Source: JBAWAP01 sp049589355 (GTDB lineage Bacteria > Chloroflexota > Anaerolineae > VGOG01). Taken from it: DNA of 22,298 nt. Below, one piece after another: positions 1 through 7,412 of this stretch. Numbering within the stretch: position 1 is the stretch's first letter; each line of letters begins with the position of its first letter. The notes below the pieces were generated by a model. It was given only the letters and a program-made list of their open reading frames with translations. It ran no database searches and was not told the origin of the DNA. The stretch spans positions 1 to 22,298 of the forward strand of contig JBAWAP010000155.1 in the NCBI GenBank assembly GCA_049589355.1, written 5' to 3'. The position numbers and the translations under genes are program-made.

Positions 1-3000
1 GTCTGGGCCAACGAGGGCGGCGACAAGGTCTGGCGCAACGAACTGCGCGCCACCAACGACCCCCACGCAGTGCTCAACTCGGTCTGGGATGGCACGGGCA
101 TTTCCCTGTTTGGCGCGCGCAACGAAGTAGTGGCCTTCAACCTGGTGCTCGAAGCGCCCACGGCCAGGGCCACCAACGTCAGCGTGAGCCTGACGTCGCT
201 GACGGGGCCCGGCGGTGCCCCCATCACCACCACGCCAGCGAGCGGCGACGGCGTGTTCAATTACGTGGGCCGCAACATCGAGTTGTTCTATGTGCGCTAT
301 CTGGAGATCCGGGGGCTCAGCGTTCTAGCTTATAGTACTACCTACGACGAGCGGCACATCCCCGAGCGCTGCCGCCGGCCTTACGACGAAAACGGGATCG
401 GCACAGGCACCTGGGAGGATCGGCCCTGCCACAACCAGTTCTACCCCGACATCGCCGTGCCCCTCGAATTCCACACCCCGTTCACCATTCCGGCCGGCAC
501 CAACCAGTCCATCTGGGGCGACATCTACATTCCCAAGACGATGCCCGCAGGCAACTATAGCAGCACGATTGAGGTGGTAGAGAGTGGCGAACTCACCTGG
601 CAGATTCCCATCACCTTGCGAGTGCGCAATTTCACCCTGCCCGACCAGCCCAACGCCAAAACGATGGTATTTTATGAATGGGGGAATGTGAATGATCGCT
701 ACTTCGGCGAGGATAACATGTGGCCCGAGCCCGGAACCCCTGAGTACACCCAATCCATCGAGCTGATTGACCGCCACTTCCAACTGGCCCATCGCCATAA
801 GTTTTCCCTCATTAACGGCGAACTGGAGATCGCCCGGATGGACGATGCCTGGACGTCTCGCTTGAGCGGTGAGCTTTTCACCCCTGCCCAGGGCTACGAC
901 GGCGTCGGCATCGGGGTGGGCAACGGCGTCTACTCCATCGGCACGTACGGTAGCTGGCCGTGGCAGGGTGGCACGGAGGCGGACATGTGGGCCAACACCG
1001 ACCCGTGGGTCAACTGGTTTGACGCCCAGGCACCTGTCCTTGAGCGAAGCGAAGGATTCGCCACGCCCACCGACTACTTTCTCTACCTCATAGACGAGTC
1101 CGACGACTACCCCCAGATCGAGCAGTGGGCGCAGTGGATGGACAACAACCCCGGGCCCGGCCAGCGTTTAATGTCCATGGCTACCATTTCCCTGCCAGAG
1201 GCCATGGCCAACACCCCCAGCCTGGACATCCCTACCAGTGGCGCGAGCATAGGGATCACGTCCGAGTGGGAAAACGCCTTGGCCGCGCTACGGGCCGATC
1301 CATCCAAACGCTTCTTCATGTACAATGGGTGGCGGCCAGCTTCTGGCTCCTTCGCCATCGAGGACGAGGGGGTGGCCCTGCGGGAACTGGCCTGGGGACA
1401 CTACAAGAAGGGAGTTGACCGCTGGTTCTACTGGGAGTCTACCTACTACGTCAATTTTCAGTGCTACGGCTACTACGACCCCAGGAGCCACACCAACCTC
1501 TTCCAACAAGCACAAACTTTCGGTTGCTATAGCTATGACGACGAATCGCTGGGGCAGGCCGGCTGGAACTACACCAATGGCGACGGCGTGCTGTTCTACC
1601 CAGGGACCGACACGCGCTTCCCTGAGGAGAGTTACGGCGTGCAGGGACCGTTTGCGTCGCTGCGCCTGAAGCTGTGGCGGCGTGGCATCCAGGACGTGGA
1701 CTACCTCACCCTGGCCGCGGCTGTCAACCCCACGCGCACCGCTGAGATCGTCAACGAGATGGTCCCCAAGGTACTGTGGGAGTATGGGGTGGACGACCCC
1801 GATGATCCCACCTGGGTGTGGACAGACATCAGTTGGTCCACCGACCCCGGCGTCTGGGAGGCCGCGCGGGCAGAGCTGGCGGACATTATCGAGGGTGCGT
1901 TGACCTGTCCAGATCTCGACGGCGACGGCTACGTGGACATCGCGGACATCATGATAGTGGCCAGCCGCTGGCGCACCGCCGAAGGCGACGAAGACTACGA
2001 CCCCCTCTACGACCTGGACGGCGACGGCGACATTGACATCGTGGACATCATGATGGTAGCGGTCCACTGGGGGGAGAACTGCGCAGAATCCACACCCACC
2101 CCAACGCCGACAGCGACGCCCACAATAACCAGCACCCCCACCCCGACGACCACGCCGTCTCAACCTCAGCCTCCCCCCGAGGTAGCCGGTTGCCCCGTGT
2201 TTCCTGCCGACAATATCTGGAACGTGCCTGTGGATACGTTGCCCTTGGATCCCAACTCGGAGGCATACATCGCCACCATCGGCGCCAATGCCCACTTACA
2301 TCCTGACTTTGGCTCCGGCGATTGGCCGCCCGGTTCCGGCAGTCCCATCGGCATCCCCTACGTGGACGTGCCGGGCACCCAGCCGAAGGTGGCCGTCACT
2401 TTTGATTACGCCGACGAAAGCGACCCGGGCCCCTACCCCATTCCCCCTGACCCGCCCATTGAGGGCGGTCCGGACAGCGAGGGCGACCGGCACATCCTGA
2501 TCGTGGACCGCGACAACTGCATTCTCTACGAGCTCTTCTATGCCTGGCCGCAGCCCGACGGGAGCTGGCAGGCCGGCTCTGGCGCCATCTTTGACCTGAA
2601 CTCCCACGCCCTCCGGCCAGCGAGCTGGACCTCGGCCGACGCGGCTGGCCTGCCCATCCTGGCGGGACTGGTGCGTTACGACGAGGTGGCGAGCGGTGAG
2701 ATCCGCCACGCGATTCGCGTCACCGCACCCCAGACCCGCCGAGCGTACATCTGGCCGGCGCGCCACTACGCGTCGAGTCTCACCGGGGCACAATACCCGC
2801 CCATGGGCCAGCGCTTTCGCCTGAAGGCCAACTTCGACATCTCTGGCTTTTCGCCGGAGGTGCAGGTCATCCTCCAGGCGCTCAAGACGTACGGCATGAT
2901 GCTGGCCGACAACGGTGCGTCCTGGTTTATCTCTGGCGTGCCCGACGAGCGTTGGAACAATGACGTGCTCGTTCCTGAGTTGCATCAGGTCAAGGGATCG

Positions 3001-3066
3001 GATTTTGAAGCGGTGGACGTGTCGTCGCTGATGGTGGATCCCGATTCGGGCCAAGTGAATAGGTAG
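1..3066 (+). CDS. Secreted DUF4091/GH123-like protein with internal dockerin (5' partial)
   Basis: The reading frame is open from base 1. The first start-like codon (GTG at 70) lies inside conserved-looking sequence, so the true start is upstream of the window. Bases 1 to about 1890 encode a DUF4091 (GH123-related) region: an N-terminal beta-rich part, an Asp-Glu pair (LIDESDDY, about 1090-1110) like the acidic pair used by GH123 enzymes, and the family-typical ending RRGIQDVDYLTLA (about 1678-1716). A type I dockerin follows at 1906-2082, with two calcium loops (DLDGDGYVDIAD and DLDGDGDIDIVD) bracketed by cysteines. Then come a Thr/Pro linker (about 2083-2185) and a C-terminal domain from CPVFPADNIWN (2191) to the stop. 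I recognise that last domain as recurrent in secreted bacterial proteins, but its function is unknown to me. A dockerin in the middle is unusual. A TGTCCTTGAGCGAAGCGAAGG repeat copy is read in frame near 1034-1059. Enzymatic activity is inferred. Confidence 0.85.
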   Translation, partial: VWANEGGDKVWRNELRATNDPHAVLNSVWDGTGISLFGARNEVVAFNLVLEAPTARATNVSVSLTSLTGPGGAPITTTPASGDGVFNYVGRNIELFYVRYLEIRGLSVLAYSTTYDERHIPERCRRPYDENGIGTGTWEDRPCHNQFYPDIAVPLEFHTPFTIPAGTNQSIWGDIYIPKTMPAGNYSSTIEVVESGELTWQIPITLRVRNFTLPDQPNAKTMVFYEWGNVNDRYFGEDNMWPEPGTPEYTQSIELIDRHFQLAHRHKFSLINGELEIARMDDAWTSRLSGELFTPAQGYDGVGIGVGNGVYSIGTYGSWPWQGGTEADMWANTDPWVNWFDAQAPVLERSEGFATPTDYFLYLIDESDDYPQIEQWAQWMDNNPGPGQRLMSMATISLPEAMANTPSLDIPTSGASIGITSEWENALAALRADPSKRFFMYNGWRPASGSFAIEDEGVALRELAWGHYKKGVDRWFYWESTYYVNFQCYGYYDPRSHTNLFQQAQTFGCYSYDDESLGQAGWNYTNGDGVLFYPGTDTRFPEESYGVQGPFASLRLKLWRRGIQDVDYLTLAAAVNPTRTAEIVNEMVPKVLWEYGVDDPDDPTWVWTDISWSTDPGVWEAARAELADIIEGALTCPDLDGDGYVDIADIMIVASRWRTAEGDEDYDPLYDLDGDGDIDIVDIMMVAVHWGENCAESTPTPTPTATPTITSTPTPTTTPSQPQPPPEVAGCPVFPADNIWNVPVDTLPLDPNSEAYIATIGANAHLHPDFGSGDWPPGSGSPIGIPYVDVPGTQPKVAVTFDYADESDPGPYPIPPDPPIEGGPDSEGDRHILIVDRDNCILYELFYAWPQPDGSWQAGSGAIFDLNSHALRPASWTSADAAGLPILAGLVRYDEVASGEIRHAIRVTAPQTRRAYIWPARHYASSLTGAQYPPMGQRFRLKANFDISGFSPEVQVILQALKTYGMMLADNGASWFISGVPDERWNNDVLVPELHQVKGSDFEAVDVSSLMVDPDSGQVNR

Positions 3067-3222
3067 GTTGCCTAGACGGTCACATAGACATCGTGGACAT
3101 CGTGCTCGTCGTCGCGTACTGGGGGGAAACCTGCGGCGGTTCTGGGGTAGTGCTATCGCTCTCCCCCGGCAACTCAGGAGCGAAGACAATCGCCGAGAAT
3201 CCTGTTATGAACGGAGAACTGC
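3067..3222 (+). pseudogene. Degraded half-dockerin remnant between two genes
   Basis: After the stop of the upstream gene, a different frame from 3075 reads DGHIDIVDIVLVVAYWGETC. This is the second half of a dockerin like those in the neighbouring proteins (compare DGDIDIVDIM...HWGENC). In that frame a stop at 3060-3062 cuts it off from the preceding gene, and the first calcium loop is missing. The frame continues to 3236 and overlaps the start of the cohesin gene. The simplest reading is that a C-terminal dockerin once followed the preceding protein, or another gene, and was lost by deletion plus frameshift. It is not expected to be translated. Confidence 0.6.
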
Positions 3223-4311
3223 GTGTCAAGAAATAAGCAACTGATCATCGTCTGCCTGCTCACCTTGATTGTCGCCCTGGTGAATATTCCCGAGGTCGGC
3301 GCTGTCGCACCCGATCCCAGGGTGAGGTTGGAGCCTGTGGGCTTGGTGGTGGGCTTGAATGAGACCTTTGCCGTACAAGTGATGATCGAGGAGGTCAACG
3401 ATCTGGGGGCTTTTCAGTTCGAGCTGGCCTACGACTCGTCCATCCTGCAGGTGAAAGAAGCAGCCTTGGGCGACTTCCTGGGAAGCACGGGACGCTCCGT
3501 GGTCCCCATTGGGCCTGAAGTGGACAACGAGGAAGGAAAGGCAACCTTTGGGGCCATCAGTTTCTTGAGCGGGCCGGGGCCCAGCGGCACGGGCGTCTTG
3601 GCCACTATCACCTTCATTGCACAAGGGGAGGGCAGCACGGTCCTGGAGTTGGTGAAGGTCCAGGTATTGGACACGGCGGCTAATGTTCAGTTGATCACGG
3701 TGGAAGGCGGCCAGGTCGTCGTGAGAGGCGCGGCGACACCGACGCCTATAGCCAGAGCTACCCTTACACCGACGAGCACACCCGAAGTAGTGGCCACACC
3801 TACTCCGGCAGCTACCGCCCTGCCTTCGCCAACGCCCAGCGTCACTGGCCCTGCAGCAGAGACGCCCACCCGGGCTCCATCTCCCTCGCCAACGCCCAGC
3901 GTCACTAGCCCCGCAGTAGAAACACCTACCGAAGCCCTGGCTCCCTCCCCAACGCCCAGCATCACTAGCCCCCCAGTAGAAACGCCCACTAAGGCCCCAC
4001 TTCCCTCCCCGACACCCAGCCTCAGCATTGCACCAACGGAGACGAGGCCGACGGAAGTGACAACGCCTCTAGCTGTGCCCAGTGTGGAGGCAACCCAAGC
4101 GCCCGTCGCTGTGCCACCAGCCCCGACCTCAACTCCTTCCACCTTGCCTTCTCCCTCACCGACCCCGAGGCCCTCGCCGACCCCACTGGCCACCATACCT
4201 GCACCAGCGCCAACAGGCCCTTCGGGCTGGGTTGTGCTCGGACCGCTGCTGGCTGCTCTGGCCGTGGCCATCCTGGCTGTCATCATCCTCCGCCGCAGGT
4301 CAGAAGGTTGA
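3223..4311 (+). CDS. Membrane-anchored single-cohesin protein
   Basis: A 362-residue surface protein predicted to hold dockerin-bearing partners at the cell surface. A signal peptide (residues about 1-27, hydrophobic IIVCLLTLIVALV) is followed by one cohesin-like beta-sandwich (about 33-168) with family-typical stretches: RVRLEPVGLVVGLNETFAV, LGAFQFELAYDSSILQV, and a closing GEGSTVLELVKVQVLD. A long Pro/Ser/Thr linker (about 170-330) contains a 20-residue tandem repeat. The protein ends in a transmembrane helix (about 333-353) and the basic tail RRRSEG. The start is GTG with a purine-rich ACGGAGA upstream. Its stop is 6 bases before the next gene, so the two are probably cotranscribed. Having one cohesin, it can hold one partner at a time, unlike a multi-cohesin cellulosomal scaffoldin. 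Binding to the dockerins here is inferred from proximity. Confidence 0.85.
   Translation: MSRNKQLIIVCLLTLIVALVNIPEVGAVAPDPRVRLEPVGLVVGLNETFAVQVMIEEVNDLGAFQFELAYDSSILQVKEAALGDFLGSTGRSVVPIGPEVDNEEGKATFGAISFLSGPGPSGTGVLATITFIAQGEGSTVLELVKVQVLDTAANVQLITVEGGQVVVRGAATPTPIARATLTPTSTPEVVATPTPAATALPSPTPSVTGPAAETPTRAPSPSPTPSVTSPAVETPTEALAPSPTPSITSPPVETPTKAPLPSPTPSLSIAPTETRPTEVTTPLAVPSVEATQAPVAVPPAPTSTPSTLPSPSPTPRPSPTPLATIPAPAPTGPSGWVVLGPLLAALAVAILAVIILRRRSEG
3823..4025 (+). repeat. 60-bp tandem repeat coding the cohesin linker
   Basis: About three and a half imperfect copies of a 60-base unit are in frame, each encoding 20 residues beginning PSPTPS and containing ETPT. Copies differ at many third positions and at several amino acids, so this is an old array rather than a recent slippage expansion. 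It forms the flexible spacer between the cohesin domain and the membrane anchor. Confidence 0.75.
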
Positions 4312-4317
4312 TCGAAG

Positions 4318-6714
4318 ATGAAGCACAGACGGGTTACCCTGATAGGGTTGCTGATCGGCATCGTGCTCATCTCCAGCAGCTTTGCTGACGCTTTACCGTC
4401 CACCTGGATGAGTGAACCCCTTGACGAGGTAGCGGGGCTCTGCCACCTCTCAGATAGCGCGGGCTGGACCCGCACGGCACGCATCGTCACGCCCTACGAT
4501 TATCCTGACGAGGAGTGGACGACCTGGGAGGACGCCGTTGACCGGACCGTGGCCGACGGGGCCAACGTCATCCTAGACTGGGCCGATTTCAGCGACACCT
4601 ACCCCGGCCGGGTTCTCGACCCCGCGCCGGGCCTGGCCGACCTACAGCAGCGGGTCGAGTACGTCCACACCCACCACCCCGGTGTGCGGATGATCGTCTA
4701 CATCGCCCCCCTGGAGATGCAGACGCCCGACGCCGACATGGACATGGACGGCCAGCCCGATCCTGGGGTTCACACTGCCTGGACCGATCACCCCGACTGG
4801 CTGCAGATGGGCATTGATGGGAGGAGGGCCGTCTTCTACGGCTCCATGCCCGGCATGCCCTTCTGGGTGGAGCCAACGGACGAGGACGTCTGGCTCTGCC
4901 CCAACGTCTCCGAATATCGAAACCACATCATGGGGCTGGCTGGCGACATAGCCGCCACCGGCGTTGACGGGGTGTGGTTCGACGTGCCCTTCTTCGTCCA
5001 CGACTTCGGCGAGGGCTGGCAGGAGCAATGGCCCTGTCACTGTTCCACCTGCCGGGTCAAGTTTCAGGCCGATACCGGCCATGCCCTGCCGGAGCCGCCC
5101 AGCACGCCCGACTGGGACGATCCGGCCTGGCAGGCCTTCGTCGCCTGGCGATACGAACAGACCAGCGGATTCATCGCCGACTTCGACTCCGCCCTCAAGG
5201 CAGTCAACCCCGACATCCAGCTCATCATTGAGACCTCGGTGGGGCCGGGGGTAACGGCCACCCAGCACGGCAACAGCCCGCTGGACCTGCCAGGGGTTAG
5301 TGATCTCACGGCCCACGAGTACGGCGGCCCCTTCACGGCCACCAAGTATTACGGCTGGCTGGCCATGCTGGCCGATTTGCTCTTCTGGCGGCATACCGAT
5401 GGCGACCAGCCCTCCTGGCTCCTCTCCTACGTCGAGGCCGGTCACCCGGGGACAGTGGACGTTGCCCGGCTGCACGCGGGGAGCGTCCTGACCGCTGGGT
5501 TCAACTACTACACCTCCGGTACCGAGGGTATGGCCGGTGCTCCCGACCTCGATTTCCGGCGGCAGCTTTTCGGTTGGTTAGCCGGTCACGATGGGGCCTA
5601 CTACGATGACCTGCAGCCCTATGCCAACGTCGCCCTCCTCTTCTCGCGGCAGACCTTGGACCACTTAGACAGAGGGAGCTGGGATAGCGAGTATGCCTAC
5701 CACGATGAGTGGAAGGGCATGGCCATGATGCTCCTCGAATCCCACATCCCCTACCAGGTCATCACCAAGGTCGAGTTGACGGCCAAGACGCTGGCTGAAT
5801 ACGAGGCCCTCGTCCTGCCCCTCTTCGGGGCCGTGAGCACAGCCCTAGCTCAGGCTATTCGCGACTACGTGGCGGGTGGGGGCACGATCGTGGCCACCGG
5901 TGCGACCTCGCTCTTCGATGCCCAGGGCCAGCAGCTCCCCGATTTCCAGTTGGCCGACGTCTTCGGCGTGAGCTACAATGAGGCGGATTACGAGACCGTT
6001 TATGTCAACGACTACGGAGCCGGACGATCTACCTTCTCCCTGTATCCCTACCCCCGGGAGTACTTCTGGGCGGCGGCGCCGATCCTTCGACTGCCCCTTC
6101 GCCCTGCTCAGGGCTTCGGCTCAGGACAGGCCTGGGGTGGCGGCAATCCCGCCCAGGCGGAGGCCATCCGCCAAGCCTTCCTGGCTGAGCTTTGGAACCC
6201 TGCGGCCATCACCCCCGTGCTGTCCACCGACGCCCCACGCGGTGTGGTCCTGCTCCCTTTCGCGGGCCATGAGGAGGTGGTGGTGCGTGCCGTCAATTAT
6301 GTAGGTGTAAACACGGGCGATGCCGTCCCCACGCCGCAGGACGATCTGTCGCTGACCATCACCCTGCCCGCCGGCCGGAGCGCCACCGCGGGCGAGATGC
6401 TGGACTACCTGGGCGACGTCCAGCCATTGTCCTTCCCCGCGCCCGCCTCGCCCGATGTCCAGGTTACCTTCGACCTGGACATCAGCGCCGTTCTGAGCTT
6501 CACCACCACGACTGCCTGGCCTTGCCAGATCCCTGGAGATCTCGACTGCGACTGCGACGTGGACGTCCTGGACATCATGATCGTGGCTAGCCTGTGGCGC
6601 ACCGCTGAAGGCGACGAGGACTACGCCCCCCTCTACGACCTGGACGACGATGGCGACATTGACGTCGTGGATATCATGTTGGTGGCGGTCCACTGGGGAG
6701 AGACCTGTGGGTGA
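4318..6714 (+). CDS. Secreted TIM-barrel glycosidase-like protein with C-terminal dockerin
   Basis: 798 residues. A signal peptide (about 1-25, ending SSSFADA) is followed by a TIM-barrel glycosidase-like region (about 45-400). This region has GVDGVWFDVPFF, a CHCSTC cysteine cluster, and acidic residues after strands (IIETSVGP, LLSYVEAG) that are plausible catalytic positions. It resembles the hypothetical glycosyl hydrolase families related to GH42. Next is a flavodoxin-like domain similar to the beta-galactosidase trimerisation domain (about 430-570, including AIRDYVAGGGTIVATG), a beta-rich domain (about 635-730), and a dockerin from Cys736 to the end. The dockerin's first loop is DLDCDCDVDVLD, with Cys replacing the usual Gly; the second, DLDDDGDIDVVD, is standard. 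Residues about 590-604 (LPLRPAQGFGSGQA) are translated from a genomic repeat. The substrate cannot be told. It starts 6 bases after the cohesin gene. Confidence 0.8.
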   Translation: MKHRRVTLIGLLIGIVLISSSFADALPSTWMSEPLDEVAGLCHLSDSAGWTRTARIVTPYDYPDEEWTTWEDAVDRTVADGANVILDWADFSDTYPGRVLDPAPGLADLQQRVEYVHTHHPGVRMIVYIAPLEMQTPDADMDMDGQPDPGVHTAWTDHPDWLQMGIDGRRAVFYGSMPGMPFWVEPTDEDVWLCPNVSEYRNHIMGLAGDIAATGVDGVWFDVPFFVHDFGEGWQEQWPCHCSTCRVKFQADTGHALPEPPSTPDWDDPAWQAFVAWRYEQTSGFIADFDSALKAVNPDIQLIIETSVGPGVTATQHGNSPLDLPGVSDLTAHEYGGPFTATKYYGWLAMLADLLFWRHTDGDQPSWLLSYVEAGHPGTVDVARLHAGSVLTAGFNYYTSGTEGMAGAPDLDFRRQLFGWLAGHDGAYYDDLQPYANVALLFSRQTLDHLDRGSWDSEYAYHDEWKGMAMMLLESHIPYQVITKVELTAKTLAEYEALVLPLFGAVSTALAQAIRDYVAGGGTIVATGATSLFDAQGQQLPDFQLADVFGVSYNEADYETVYVNDYGAGRSTFSLYPYPREYFWAAAPILRLPLRPAQGFGSGQAWGGGNPAQAEAIRQAFLAELWNPAAITPVLSTDAPRGVVLLPFAGHEEVVVRAVNYVGVNTGDAVPTPQDDLSLTITLPAGRSATAGEMLDYLGDVQPLSFPAPASPDVQVTFDLDISAVLSFTTTTAWPCQIPGDLDCDCDVDVLDIMIVASLWRTAEGDEDYAPLYDLDDDGDIDVVDIMLVAVHWGETCG

Positions 6715-6736
6715 GGGAGTGGATCGAACCGCAAAT

Positions 6737-6761
6737 GCCGCGAAAGGCTTTCGTGGCTTTT
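6737..6761 (+). terminator. Probable intrinsic terminator after the glycosidase-like gene
   Basis: A stem of nine pairs (one G-T) with a GGC loop, formed by GCCGCGAAA and TTTCGTGGC, is followed by TTTT. It begins 22 bases after the stop codon. The short T-tract makes it moderately convincing. It would end the cohesin operon. Confidence 0.5.
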
Positions 6762-6766
6762 GGTAT

Positions 6767-6880
6767 CTGCTCAGGTGCAACGCACTTTTGCCACAGAATC
6801 AAGCTGATTCGAAGTGCAATCTGGTCAAGCGAGCCATTGAAATCGTGTGAACAAGTGCGTTGCACCTTATGGCTGAGCAG
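6767..6880. repeat. Long inverted repeat, possible MITE remnant
   Basis: The arm CTGCTCAGGTGCAACGCACTT (6767-6787) is matched in inverse by AAGTGCGTTGCACCT (6853-6867). The match resumes with TGAGCAG (6874-6880) after a six-base interruption (TATGGC). About 65 bases lie between the arms. No ORF is inside. It looks like a small non-autonomous element or its footprint. Confidence 0.5.
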
Positions 6881-7031
6881 TTACGGCTTTTGTTTCGTTA
6901 CACCTCCATGCTAGCCAGCAGCTTCACGCAGAATTCATGCCAGATTCACGCTATCTTCACCCACAAAACCCTCAAGCTGTGTTACACTAGGGTAACGGCG
7001 AATTGTTGCACTGTCTCGGACTTTGCTCTCC
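6881..7031. other. Intergenic stretch with no feature seen
   Basis: Between the inverted repeat and the riboswitch promoter I see no coding region, no convincing hairpin and no recognisable RNA. It is AT-richer than the neighbouring genes. Confidence 0.4.
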
Positions 7032-7060
7032 TTGACAAATCCGCGGGTGTCGCTTATAAT
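7032..7060 (+). promoter_or_regulatory. Consensus sigma70-type promoter for the c-di-GMP riboswitch
   Basis: A perfect TTGACA (7032-7037) and a perfect TATAAT (7055-7060) are separated by exactly 17 bases. The expected transcript start, about 7067, is just upstream of the riboswitch P1 strand. Confidence 0.85.
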
Positions 7061-7072
7061 ATCATTCACCCA

Positions 7073-7214
7073 GCCTATACCGATAAGGGCAAACCCATCG
7101 AAAGGTGGGGACGCAAAACCACGGGTCTGTCTCAGTGATCAGTGAACAGTAATCAGTAGTCTGACTACTGATTACTGATTACTGACAAGACAGCCGGGTT
7201 GCCGAAGATAGGGC
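7073..7214 (+). promoter_or_regulatory. c-di-GMP-I (GEMM-I) riboswitch with enlarged P3
   Basis: The conserved core of the GEMM-I class is visible: AGGGCAAACC, a GAAA tetraloop closing P2 (7086-7108), then GGGACGCAAA and, downstream, CCGGGTTGCCGA containing the tetraloop-receptor side. P1 can pair GCCTAT (7073) with ATAGGGC (7208-7214), allowing one bulge. P3 is extended by a long repeat hairpin at 7132-7185. It lies between a consensus promoter and an intrinsic terminator, ahead of the dockerin protease. Whether ligand turns the gene on or off cannot be read with confidence. Confidence 0.88.
7132..7185. repeat. ATCAGT-word hairpin inserted in riboswitch P3
   Basis: Repeated words of the type GATCAGT and AATCAGT on the left are mirrored by ACTGATT and ACTGA on the right, giving a nearly fully paired arm around the centre TAGTCTGACTA. 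The flanking CTGTC and GACAG belong to the normal P3 stem, so the repeat extends that helix outward. Confidence 0.75.
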
Positions 7215-7222
7215 ATGAGAAG

Positions 7223-7261
7223 CGTGCTGTCCGAGCGAATCGCCGTGGTGGCACGTTTTTT
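7223..7261 (+). terminator. Intrinsic terminator of the riboswitch leader
   Basis: CGTGCTGTC (7223-7231) pairs with GGTGGCACG (7247-7255) over nine positions, including three G-T pairs. T6 follows (7256-7261). It lies 8 bases after riboswitch P1 and about 150 bases before the protease start, the normal place for a transcription-controlling expression platform. Confidence 0.75.
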
Positions 7262-7412
7262 GTTCTTTCCTCGCCAAGTGGTCAAGATCTGGTTTTCGCT
7301 GTCGCTACACGGACAAAGCCGCAATAGCAAGCGCATCTAATCGGATCGGCCTTTGACAAGATTCGCCATGATTCTTTCGAGGGCCAAAGCCAACGAAGGG
7401 AGACATTGGATC

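Noticed and set aside
1288..3189. Long minus-strand frames (335 and 297 codons) opposite the first gene
   Set aside because: They are antisense shadows of a GC-rich coding region: low complexity (VAVAVQ, RRCRRWGG), no domain, no ribosome site, and overlapped by a plus-strand gene with clear domains.
3823..4025. CRISPR-like array
   Set aside because: The 60-base units are contiguous, in frame, without spacers, and code a Pro/Thr linker.
3687..4490. 267-codon minus-strand frame rich in Gly and Val
   Set aside because: It is the complement of the Pro/Thr linker repeat of the cohesin protein and has no independent support.
7353..7412. Upstream start for the cysteine protease
   Set aside because: The extra 20 residues precede a complete signal peptide with its own ribosome site, and their presence would spoil secretion.
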